A stretch of DNA of 42,592 bases, from NCBI GenBank assembly GCA_028408915.1, contig JAOOLS010000003.1, forward strand, positions 1-42,592, in the 5' to 3' direction. The DNA comes from Prochlorococcus sp. AH-716-J09 (GTDB taxonomy: Bacteria > Cyanobacteriota > Cyanobacteriia > PCC-6307 > Cyanobiaceae). The notes beneath the pieces are model-generated. The model did no database searches, was not told the origin of the DNA, and saw only the letters and a list, made by a program, of their open reading frames with translations. Positions within the stretch are counted from its first letter, which is position 1. Every line of letters starts with the position of its first letter. A program made the position numbers and the translations under genes. Below, piece by piece: positions 29,557-37,383 of the stretch.

Positions 29557-30483
29557 ATGAAAAATCTATTTTTATCCTCAGCTTTATCAATTGCATCTCT
29601 AGTAATTGCACCTTCAGTTTTTGCTGGACCAGGAGAAAATGCCACAGGGAATTTTAAAAATACTGCTAATGACTGTAATACGACTTCTGGAAGTTGTCCT
29701 ATTACACCAACAAAATTCTCAACAAAGATATATCGAGTAGCTCTTTGCACTTCTAATCCTATGGCTGACAACCAATCTCTAGATTGGGAAGGAAACGGAT
29801 GTGTTGATGTTTTTAATAATACCGATGGTCAAGAAACAGGAGACATATTTAGTGAAACTGGTGCCACACTAAATGCTGCAGATATAACTGTGCCTGCAGC
29901 AGGAACTTATGCTTATACCGCTGCTTTATTTGATAAAGATTTTAAGGTTGGAAGTCATCATATGGTTTATAACTTAAGTGATCCGCCAGAGCCAGAAAAT
30001 GATATTCGTTATGTTTCTACAAGTGTCGGAGGAGCTACTGAAGGAACAGCTTCAGATGTTCAAATGATGTCTGGAAGTTTCAATACTTTCATGTCGCAAA
30101 TCGCATGTAATGGCGGCTGGAGTTCTACTGCACCCCATACAACAAGATCAGCCACAACTACTGGTTACGGAGATTTCCTCTCAAGTGGAGAAACATTTTA
30201 TGGGAGAGTTCTTACTAGTAGTTATGCTATTCCAACGTCTGGGAGCGGAAGTATAATGACAGACCCAGCAACAGCAATATGTGATGGAGCGGCATATCTT
30301 CTTAGTATCGTTGATAAAGACACTGTTGTAGGAGCAAATACTACTGGGATACATTTAAAAATTCTTGCGCCAAAAGGTTTAATCCGAGTTAATCAAGGAA
30401 GTGGGAATGGAGTAGCAACAGGTTTCACTGCTCATGGGGAGTCAATGGCAGTTAAGGTGGTTCCGATTACCGCAAGTGAATAA
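29557..30483 (+). CDS. Secreted protein paired with inverse-autotransporter gene; copy B
   Basis: MKNLFLSSALSIASLVIAPSVFA signal; GSCPITPTKFSTKIYRVALCTSNPM. Confidence 0.7.
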   Translation: MKNLFLSSALSIASLVIAPSVFAGPGENATGNFKNTANDCNTTSGSCPITPTKFSTKIYRVALCTSNPMADNQSLDWEGNGCVDVFNNTDGQETGDIFSETGATLNAADITVPAAGTYAYTAALFDKDFKVGSHHMVYNLSDPPEPENDIRYVSTSVGGATEGTASDVQMMSGSFNTFMSQIACNGGWSSTAPHTTRSATTTGYGDFLSSGETFYGRVLTSSYAIPTSGSGSIMTDPATAICDGAAYLLSIVDKDTVVGANTTGIHLKILAPKGLIRVNQGSGNGVATGFTAHGESMAVKVVPITASE

Positions 30484-30511
30484 ATAATCTCTGACATTAT
30501 TGGCCAAGAAA

Positions 30512-30534
30512 GACACGCAAATGGCAAGTAAATC
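30512..30534. repeat. Candidate arm-site pair DR5' (right end of module 5): ACACGCAAATG GCAAGTAAATC
   Basis: First unit identical to DR5 over ACGCAAATGGCA; second unit diverged. Confidence 0.65.
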
Positions 30535-30625
30535 AAACCAAATTAGTCCTAATTAGGCTACACATATATCCTTTAAATTTTTGAAATCGCTATAAGTCTC
30601 AAATATAGCCTTATTCTTGCGGTTT

Positions 30626-30668
30626 CTTTGGGAGCACTAGGTCGCAGGTTCGAATCCTGTCGCCCCGA
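30626..30668 (+). pseudogene. tRNA-Pro 3'-half fragment (att scar)
   Basis: ctttgggagcactaggtcgcaggttcgaatcctgtcgccccga. Confidence 0.97.
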
Positions 30669-30720
30669 TCAATTACAGCAGTGAGTCTCAGCTAATAATA
30701 TATTTAACCTAAAAAGTAGA

Positions 30721-30740
30721 GTGCCCAAAAAGTGCCCAAG
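30721..30740. repeat. Candidate arm-site pair DR6 (left end of module 6): GTGCCCAAAAA GTGCCCAAG
   Basis: 11-bp period, 53-bp offset. Confidence 0.7.
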
Positions 30741-30831
30741 CTGATTTAAAAAGTTTACTACTTGCACCGCAGGTAAATTATGGCTTGGTTATCCTGAACC
30801 AATAATCCCTGAAGAAATACCTTTTTAATTA

Positions 30832-31149
30832 ATGTTGCGACTTCTTCCGTTACCGATTTTTATTTGCATTTATCTATTCTCTTGGTGGAGATGTAAAAAA
30901 AATATTATCGCTAGTGATAAGCAACTAAAACCTTGCATTGATTGGGCATATATAAAAAATTTACCTCTCCCACCAAAACCTTCTTTTGTGGAGTTTTATA
31001 TTGTTTATGTCTCTTCTTTTTTTAAATTTCCCTTAGGGGTAATTATTCAACAATTACCTTTTGCGAAGAAAGTAAGATGCTACGAAAGAGAAATGAAATT
31101 AATATTTGATAAATGGAATCTAGAAAAAATTAAAAAAATAATTAATTAA
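30832..31149 (+). CDS. Hypothetical protein (105 aa)
   Basis: ORF MLRLLPLPIFICIYLFSWWRCKKNIIASDKQLKPCIDWAYIKNLPLPPKPSF... Confidence 0.6.
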   Translation: MLRLLPLPIFICIYLFSWWRCKKNIIASDKQLKPCIDWAYIKNLPLPPKPSFVEFYIVYVSSFFKFPLGVIIQQLPFAKKVRCYEREMKLIFDKWNLEKIKKIIN

Positions 31150-31150
31150 T

Positions 31151-31264
31151 TTATTGATATGTCTGGAGTAAAGATATATAAATTCCTAATAATACAAATA
31201 TTGCTACACCTATTCCTACAACTGTAGTGGGTTGATTGTTCCAATAATTAGTTAAAAATTCCAT
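31151..31264 (-). CDS. Small single-TM protein (37 aa)
   Basis: MEFLTNYWNNQPTTVVGIGVAIFVLLGIYISLLQTYQ*, paralog of 22477-22590. Confidence 0.7.
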   Translation of the reverse strand: MEFLTNYWNNQPTTVVGIGVAIFVLLGIYISLLQTYQ

Positions 31265-31593
31265 TGATTGGGAAGTTTAAATTTTTTTAGCTCTATCAGC
31301 TCTATTAATAACTTTTCTCAAAATATTATTTTTAATTGATAAATCAGAAATAAAATAAAGAGTTGAAAACAAAACTACTTTTGCAAAAAATGAGATTTGC
31401 ATAATAAAAATAACTCTACACTCATAAAAACAAATTTCATTAAAACTGCCAATTTTTTTGAAGACTTTATAGGAGTTATTTTTAATAGTTGAATACGAAA
31501 GACTGAAGAAAAAACAAATGCAACAAGATCAAAAGTCCTTTTGTTCAGAGAAGCTCCTGCTAGATATAAGATAGAATTAATTGAAAGTGACTT

Positions 31594-31743
31594 ATGAAGG
31601 AATTAGAAGAAAATACTATCGAACAAATAAGAACTCTTCTCAATTATTTAGAGCATACAAATCTTTTAAAAAACAAGGATATTCTTAGATGCTTAGATGT
31701 AATAGCAAGAGAGTATGGCGGAGAAGTAGTTGACAAAAATTAA
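31594..31743 (+). CDS. Small hypothetical protein (49 aa)
   Basis: MKELEENTIEQIRTLLNYLEHTNLLKNKDILRCLDVIAREYGGEVVDKN*. Confidence 0.45.
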   Translation: MKELEENTIEQIRTLLNYLEHTNLLKNKDILRCLDVIAREYGGEVVDKN

Positions 31744-31929
31744 ATGGCAAATCCAGATCAAAAAACAATATTGCTAGAACAAGCTTATGACGAACTAAAG
31801 GCAATTTGCAACAAGTTCCAAGACCAATCCGGAGCTACAGATATGGAAGTAAAAACTTTACTTCGAGAACTTGCGAGGGTTTATGAAAAAGATATGGATG
31901 ACAACTATGACATAGATTGGGAAGTTTAG
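31744..31929 (+). CDS. Small hypothetical protein (61 aa)
   Basis: MANPDQKTILLEQAYDELKAICNKFQDQSGATDMEVKTLLRELARVYEKDMDDNYDIDWEV; directly follows previous stop. Confidence 0.55.
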   Translation: MANPDQKTILLEQAYDELKAICNKFQDQSGATDMEVKTLLRELARVYEKDMDDNYDIDWEV

Positions 31930-32093
31930 TTAAGTTTAAATAAGTTTATTTAATATTCTTTTGCTATAAATTAATTGAGGCCAAACCTCATCAGCACACT
32001 CTTGGTTTGCTGCAAGACATAAATTGATTCTATATAGTTGCGAGTCGATTTAATAACCCTTTCAGTAGGTGGAATTTCTGGAAGGGTTTCTTG

Positions 32094-32249
32094 TTACTGA
32101 TATTTATTTAGTAAATGGTTATAAATTACCAACAATACTATTACCCCAGCTATTCCATAAATTGCATGGAATGGATCGTGATGATTCTGCCAAAGCTCCT
32201 TTAAAAAGCCCTTCAATACTTCATATCCAATGCCCCATGAGAATAACAC
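32094..32249 (-). CDS. Small membrane protein, weakly similar to the 37-aa family
   Basis: ...SWGIGYEVLKGFLKELWQNHHDPFHAIYGIAGVIVLLVIYNHLLNKYQ*; GTG start assumed. Confidence 0.4.
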   Translation of the reverse strand: MLFSWGIGYEVLKGFLKELWQNHHDPFHAIYGIAGVIVLLVIYNHLLNKYQ

Positions 32250-32323
32250 CCATAAGATTTTTCTCTAATTAATTTGCATAATTTCTTACAACTGGTAATT
32301 TTAGTGGGCTCCGATAAATTCAA

Positions 32324-32548
32324 ATGCAAGATCAAAAAATTAAAAAGATAGCAACTATAGCAGTAAACATAACTAAGGTGCTGGTAATAATTTATCTAGG
32401 CTTCGTAGAGGTATTTAAAATTGCCAAATTACTTCGAGAGCAGTTAGATGCTGAATTTGATATTTCTCGAAAATGGGCCTCACAAAATTATTCAATTCTA
32501 AAAAAACGACTAGCGGAAAGAAAAGTAGCGGGAGTTCTAGAAAATTAG
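32324..32548 (+). CDS. Hypothetical small membrane protein
   Basis: 74-aa ORF with TM segment. Confidence 0.45.
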   Translation: MQDQKIKKIATIAVNITKVLVIIYLGFVEVFKIAKLLREQLDAEFDISRKWASQNYSILKKRLAERKVAGVLEN

Positions 32549-32560
32549 TAAGCGTTTTAT

Positions 32561-32824
32561 TTACGCAACAAGTTTGATCGAATATACGGTATCCTTACAA
32601 TTATTTTTTTTATCCCATTCCTTTGCGAAAGGAGATTCCATCTCTGCACCTAATTTTTCTAAGTCGGTACAGTTCATTAATAAATGAGATTTGTGTTCAT
32701 TCACTTTTACAAACTCATAATCAGTTACAAACTCCTTACACATTTCTTCAAGAAATAATGTTGTTACATCATTTTTAAATTCGTCAAATGTACAGCTAAA
32801 AGTTGAAATTATGAGAGTGTTCAT
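32561..32824 (-). CDS. Hypothetical protein (87 aa)
   Basis: MNTLIISTFSCTFDEFKNDVTTLFLEEMCKEFVTDYEFVKVNEHKSHLLMNCTDLEKL. Confidence 0.55.
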   Translation of the reverse strand: MNTLIISTFSCTFDEFKNDVTTLFLEEMCKEFVTDYEFVKVNEHKSHLLMNCTDLEKLGAEMESPFAKEWDKKNNCKDTVYSIKLVA

Positions 32825-32848
32825 AAAAAAAGGAGCTAATTGCCCCTT

Positions 32849-32867
32849 ATTGTAGATCGACTGTCAA
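32849..32867 (-). promoter_or_regulatory. Promoter-like element TTGACAGTCGATCTACAAT (minus strand)
   Basis: 25 bp upstream of the ORF starting at 32824. Confidence 0.55.
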
Positions 32868-32874
32868 TCTCTAT

Positions 32875-33147
32875 CTATGAGTAGACTTTGGCAACTATTG
32901 GACCAGCTTCTTCATCAGTGAATACAGGCGTGGTTTCCCAATTGAGAAATTCACCCCACTCAGCGGCATGTTGATATATTGCCTTTGGATCATCAGTCTT
33001 TAAAACTATCCAACCCTCTAAAGAACCAGGTGCATGATATCTTCCAATCATCTCAACTCCAGGATAATCTCCCCCACCACCAAGAAATTTTTCTGCACCT
33101 TTTTGATGATATCCGGCCTTAAATGACCAATGCTGAACATAAAGCAT
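32875..33147 (-). CDS. DUF3303-like protein
   Basis: MLYVQHWSFKAGYHQKGAEKFLGGGGDYPGVEMIGRYHAPGSLEGWIVLKTDDPKAIYQHAAEW. Confidence 0.75.
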   Translation of the reverse strand: MLYVQHWSFKAGYHQKGAEKFLGGGGDYPGVEMIGRYHAPGSLEGWIVLKTDDPKAIYQHAAEWGEFLNWETTPVFTDEEAGPIVAKVYS

Positions 33148-33348
33148 TTTATTTTTAATTTTTATTGGCTTTCTATTACTAGCAAAAAAAATAATTACTG
33201 AAAATAAATAGTTTTAATTGCCCATTTTTGAAGATCCATTAGTGAAACCATTAATTGAGAGTGCAGGTCATATTTACGATTCAACTGTTATTCCAAGCAA
33301 CTTTTAATTGAAATTAATACTAAAATAAAATGAAATTAGCACCTTTTT

Positions 33349-33630
33349 ATGCTGTTTCTAATTTCTTATAAATTCACTGATGCAAACGCCCAAGACAAGG
33401 GATCCAAAATGTTAAAAGAATGGTATGACAAAGGAGGACCACAAAATAGACCAGAGGGTTATGACGTTAAATCTTGGATTTTCTTACCTCAACATGGCAA
33501 TGGTTACTCTGTTGTAGATGCGGATTCTTTAGAGACTATTTGGAAACAGTGGAGTCCTTGGAGAGAATTATTGGAATTTACTATTGAACCTTGTGCGGAT
33601 TTAGATCAAACAGTAGCTTCATATTGTTAA
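33349..33630 (+). CDS. DUF3303-like protein
   Basis: MLFLISYKFTDANAQDKGSKMLKEWYDKGGPQNRPEGYDVKSWIFLPQHGNGYSVVDADSLETIWKQWSPW. Confidence 0.7.
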   Translation: MLFLISYKFTDANAQDKGSKMLKEWYDKGGPQNRPEGYDVKSWIFLPQHGNGYSVVDADSLETIWKQWSPWRELLEFTIEPCADLDQTVASYC

Positions 33631-33656
33631 TGAAATTCTGTGCTCCTAAAAAAGTA

Positions 33657-33674
33657 GTCAAAAATTGGTCAAAT
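33657..33674. repeat. Candidate arm-site pair DR7 (right end of module 6): GTCAAAAATTG GTCAAAT
   Basis: 11-bp period; only partly matches DR6. Confidence 0.5.
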
Positions 33675-33760
33675 CTTGCTTAAATTGTCAGTAAAAATCA
33701 CGCAGAATTAAGCTAAAAATTTGCAATAGCTTTAAAACCTAGTGCTACATTAAAGCTATT

Positions 33761-33778
33761 TAGTGCTTTGGGAGCACT
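33761..33778 (+). pseudogene. Truncated tRNA-Pro anticodon-arm core (last att scar)
   Basis: tagtgctttgggagcact; shares agtgctttgggagcact with 26701; T arm missing. Confidence 0.75.
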
Positions 33779-33901
33779 TTGTAGATTTTTTCCTATCCAT
33801 TGTCCTGGGAAAAGACAATAAAATTTTGGTTGATGAATACCTTTTAACCTAATTAGCCTTTTTATTTTTTAGTATATGTTAAATTAAGCACCCAAAAATT
33901 A

Positions 33902-34153
33902 ATGAGTAAGTTTAAGGATAATTTTTCAAGCGAAAGTTTTTATCCAGATAGCAATTATTATCTTGACCAGGACAATTCTCCTAAAGAGAACCCTTTAAAA
34001 GATCAAAAATCCAATACAGAAGGCGATTTTGAATGGCCAAATACCTATTGGTTTATTGCTGAAAGAACAAATGGAAGGCTTGCAATGATAGGTTTCATGG
34101 CTGTCATTATTAACTACACCTTATTCGGATGGATAGCTTATCCAATCCTTTAA
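33902..34153 (+). CDS. hli: High-light-inducible (Hli/CAB-like) protein
   Basis: AERTNGRLAMIGFMAVIINYTLFGWI chlorophyll-binding motif. Confidence 0.88.
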   Translation: MSKFKDNFSSESFYPDSNYYLDQDNSPKENPLKDQKSNTEGDFEWPNTYWFIAERTNGRLAMIGFMAVIINYTLFGWIAYPIL

Positions 34154-34381
34154 ATGAGTAACTCTAATTTTGACAAAAATGGTTTAGATAATTCTGGAAC
34201 ACATTGGCTTCAATATGCTGCTTTTTTTGTAACTGTATTTGCTATTTATTTTGGCTGGGCATTTTTCAATGATGCTAATTTCCACTTTTTCGCTATAAAA
34301 ATATTCAAATTCTGGAATTGTAATGGATATAACCCATTAAGTTACTGCGTGATGCGTTGGAAAGTAGACTTTTATCCTTAA
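34154..34381 (+). CDS. Small membrane protein following hli
   Basis: ATG directly follows the hli stop codon; one TM segment. Confidence 0.5.
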   Translation: MSNSNFDKNGLDNSGTHWLQYAAFFVTVFAIYFGWAFFNDANFHFFAIKIFKFWNCNGYNPLSYCVMRWKVDFYP

Positions 34382-34388
34382 AAAATTA

Positions 34389-34672
34389 ATGGATAGGTAT
34401 TATTGTTTGGTTAATTCAAATAGATTAAGGATAAAAAGGTTTATAGAAAATACAAATAATAAAGATCAATTTTTAAGTATATTTTTGTTTATCTTGAGAA
34501 GGTAACTTCTACATGGGATAAAGAAATACCTTTCATGACAACCAGAAAAGAATTAAATAAAGATCCAGCTAGAGAAGAATGGAAAAAATTAATTGCTCAG
34601 GGTTGGAGAAGAACCGGAGGAAGATTGGATAAAAAAAGAAAGCTAGGACTGTTAATTCTTACAGGCGGTTAA
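34389..34672 (+). pseudogene. DUF1651-family gene split by a frameshift
   Basis: Frame 0: MDRYYCLVNSNRLRIKRFIENTNNKDQFLSIF; then frame 2: FVYLEKVTSTWDKEIPFMTTRKELNKDPAREEWKKLIAQGWRRTGG; restored by one extra T in T5 at 34482-34486. Confidence 0.7.
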
Positions 34673-34819
34673 ATAATACTCAATTACAAACCAATGGCGA
34701 TTCAAGTAGTAAGCGTTTCATACTATTTAAATTATTTCTACCAAAGTCGAAAAGTATAAATTTTGCATTTTTACTAACCAATTTACCTTAACTTCCAAAT
34801 TACTTTTATTGGTTTTTGA

Positions 34820-35542
34820 TTAGTCATATGTTTTTGAGGAGTTTTCGAGTAATCTATTTAATTCCAAGAGTTCTTCTTTACTAAGTTCTCTATATTTTCC
34901 TTTTGGCACGTCTAACTTAATATTCATAATTCTTACACGCTTTAATGAGCTTACTCTATATCCTAAGGCCTCACACATTCTTCTAATCTGACGATTAAGT
35001 CCCTGTGTGAGTATAATCTTAAAATTTCTTGGACCTAATTGTTTTACAAAACAATTTTTAGTTTTTGTGTCTAATATTTCAACTCCATTACTCATACTTT
35101 GAATAAAGTCGCTATCAATAGGACGATTAACTTTTACAATATATTCTTTTTCATGATTATTTCTTGCCCGGAGTATTTTATTTACGATATCTCCATCATT
35201 AGTTAAGAAAATCAAACCCTCACTGAGCTTATCTAATCTTCCGATGGGGAAAATTCTTTTAGGATATTTAATGAAATCTATTACATTATTGGGTTCTACT
35301 TTTCTATCTGTTGTGCAAACAATTCCTACAGGTTTATTAAAGGCTAAGTATATGTTCTTTTGTCTCTTTGATTTTTCAATTTTTTGACCTTTAACTTCAA
35401 CTTGGTCACTATCTTCTACTTTAGTTCCAATTTCTGGAATTTTGCCGTTAATGGTTACCTTTCCTTCAAGGATTAATCTATCTGCTTCTCTTCTAGAACA
35501 ATAACCGACTTCACTTAAATATTTATTTATTCTGGTAGCCAT
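34820..35542 (-). CDS. RsuA/RluB/RluF-family 23S/16S rRNA pseudouridine synthase
   Basis: S4 domain RINKYLSEVGYCSRREADRLILEGKVTING; FPIGRLDKLSEGLIFLTNDGD; LTQGLNRQIRRMCEALGY. Confidence 0.93.
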   Translation of the reverse strand: MATRINKYLSEVGYCSRREADRLILEGKVTINGKIPEIGTKVEDSDQVEVKGQKIEKSKRQKNIYLAFNKPVGIVCTTDRKVEPNNVIDFIKYPKRIFPIGRLDKLSEGLIFLTNDGDIVNKILRARNNHEKEYIVKVNRPIDSDFIQSMSNGVEILDTKTKNCFVKQLGPRNFKIILTQGLNRQIRRMCEALGYRVSSLKRVRIMNIKLDVPKGKYRELSKEELLELNRLLENSSKTYD

Positions 35543-35596
35543 TTTGGATGTTTGATTTTTATCTGCACTAAAAAAATAATTTACTAATCTCCTAAT

Positions 35597-35615
35597 ATTT
35601 TAGATCGGGTGTCAA
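35597..35615 (-). promoter_or_regulatory. Promoter-like element TTGACACCCGATCTAAAAT (minus strand)
   Basis: 55 bp upstream of pseudouridine synthase start. Confidence 0.5.
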
Positions 35616-35692
35616 TTTTAGTTATTATTCTCATTATTGAATTTCAGATTATTCTCATCAGTAATTTATATCTTACAGATCTAACTCTCTTT

Positions 35693-35938
35693 TTAATTCC
35701 AATTTTTTTCAATTTTCCTCCATCCCTTAGAAAGTAATCTTTCATAAATTTCTCTAGCTAAATCTATTTCAACAGAAACTGTATTTGTCATTACTGGTGG
35801 TTTGTTTCCTAATTCCCCCACTATTTTTCCAGTATCTATAAACATGTATTCAAAAACTCCATCAATACTCTTATCATTTTTCATAAATCTTTTAACTTCT
35901 GATCTATTTGAATTAATCAACCAATAAGATTTAGCCAT
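35693..35938 (-). CDS. DUF1651-family protein
   Basis: MAKSYWLINSNRSEVKRFMKNDKS...VEIDLAREIYERLLSKGWRKIEKNW. Confidence 0.75.
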   Translation of the reverse strand: MAKSYWLINSNRSEVKRFMKNDKSIDGVFEYMFIDTGKIVGELGNKPPVMTNTVSVEIDLAREIYERLLSKGWRKIEKNWN

Positions 35939-35970
35939 TAATCTAACCTTGGAATTAGTAAGTGTTCCAT

Positions 35971-36609
35971 TTAAAACAAACTCATTTGATCAGTTTCTTT
36001 TTTCTTTACATTCTCTACTAGCCAACCATCAGGGGACCAACTCATCATGATTGCAAATAATCCTCTTAATTCATCTGCATCTTTAACTTGCTCTGTCCAT
36101 TGTTCCTCATATCCATTAGGAACGATCACAGGCATGCGGTGATGTAAAGGTTTAATTAAATCATTTGGTTCAGTTGTTAAAACGCAGCAACTCTCAAGTT
36201 CTGCTCCATCTGGTGAAGTCCACTTACTCCAAATTCCGCCCAACCAAAAAGTCTCATAATTCGATTTTCGAACACGATATTTTTTTTCAAAAAAACCACT
36301 GGCAGGTATTAGGCACCTTTTATGTTTCCAACTTCCACTAAATAATTTTTTTTCTTCTACGGTTTCTGATCTTGCATTAAAGGGTCTTGGTCTCTCTTTA
36401 TCAAATGGATCTCTGGCCCAAGGAGAAATAAAGCCCCATGTCATAAAAGTAGTTTTAATTCTTCCTTCGTTTTTAATTACAAGAACAGGATCATTAGGTC
36501 TTATTAGACTTTGAGTTTCATATTTAGAATCAAGTCCACTTGGATAGTCTTTTTTCAAAACCTTTGGCAACTTCTCAAATTTAGTTTTCAGCTCAAATCT
36601 TCCGCACAT
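35971..36609 (-). CDS. SOS response-associated peptidase (SRAP/YedK/HMCES family)
   Basis: MCGRFELK catalytic Cys2; ARSETVEEKKLFSGSWKHKRCLIPASGFFE; LHHRMPVIV. Confidence 0.92.
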   Translation of the reverse strand: MCGRFELKTKFEKLPKVLKKDYPSGLDSKYETQSLIRPNDPVLVIKNEGRIKTTFMTWGFISPWARDPFDKERPRPFNARSETVEEKKLFSGSWKHKRCLIPASGFFEKKYRVRKSNYETFWLGGIWSKWTSPDGAELESCCVLTTEPNDLIKPLHHRMPVIVPNGYEEQWTEQVKDADELRGLFAIMMSWSPDGWLVENVKKKETDQMSLF

Positions 36610-36797
36610 TGATTTTTAAAATATTTTTAAAACTCACCAAAACAGTAAATTAAACTTATATTAGGGCTACTTTCAGTTTTCTCAAATAAAAAACAATTTT
36701 TTGATAGTAGAAATATTTTTTTATCCAAATAATTAAAAGAAAATATAGATATTGAAAAGCTTCCTCAAATTTAATTTGAATGATTCAAACTTGAGTT

Positions 36798-36941
36798 ATG
36801 ACAGACCCTATTCTTTATTTATCTATGTTATTGGGACTCGGAGGAGTTTATGTATTAATCTCTTCCTTCCATGATGATGACGATGATGATGATGGAGAAA
36901 AATATATTTATAATCTCGAACAAACTTATTTAGCGAGATAG
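36798..36941 (+). CDS. Small membrane protein with poly-Asp stretch
   Basis: MTDPILYLSMLLGLGGVYVLISSFHDDDDDDDGEKYIYNLEQTYLAR*. Confidence 0.5.
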   Translation: MTDPILYLSMLLGLGGVYVLISSFHDDDDDDDGEKYIYNLEQTYLAR

Positions 36942-37186
36942 TTGATTTGTTTGTAAAAACATTTTCTTCAAAACTTTCTTGCAAAAACAGGCTTCTGCTG
37001 AAAATAATTTTATGGGAGTAAAGGGATTATTGAGTTTTTTTCAAAATATACTTGACCATTATATTTAATTTTAAATTAGGTTGTTGGTCCTCTATCCGTA
37101 TATGTTTGTGCCTTAAACCGTACATTTTTATTAGTCGATTAATAAGCATGCCTAGTTAGAACTTAGTGGTACCCGAGATAAATTAA

Positions 37187-37372
37187 ATGCCTTCAACACC
37201 AATAAAATCTTGTAATAAATATGTATTGAGTTACAAAGATTCAACAAATAAGACACATGAAGTTGGCTTCTACGCGCGCGATGCATACGATTGCCTAATG
37301 CTTGCGAGAGAATTCAACACTTACGTACATGACAATCCAGGATCTGTAATCAGAATCCAACAAAAATTTTGA
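37187..37372 (+). CDS. Small hypothetical protein (61 aa)
   Basis: MPSTPIKSCNKYVLSYKDSTNKTHEVGFYARDAYDCLMLAREFNTYVHDNPGSVIRIQQKF. Confidence 0.6.
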   Translation: MPSTPIKSCNKYVLSYKDSTNKTHEVGFYARDAYDCLMLAREFNTYVHDNPGSVIRIQQKF

Positions 37373-37383
37373 GGAAATTAACT

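Noticed and set aside
22325-30668. Are the downstream tRNA-Pro fragments functional tRNA genes?
   Set aside because: All lack the acceptor 5' strand and D arm; only 8803-8876 folds as a full tRNA.
8803-33778. Could the repeated tRNA fragments and short repeats be a CRISPR array?
   Set aside because: Spacing is 1.4-13.5 kb with genes between, repeats are tRNA-derived, and there are no cas genes.
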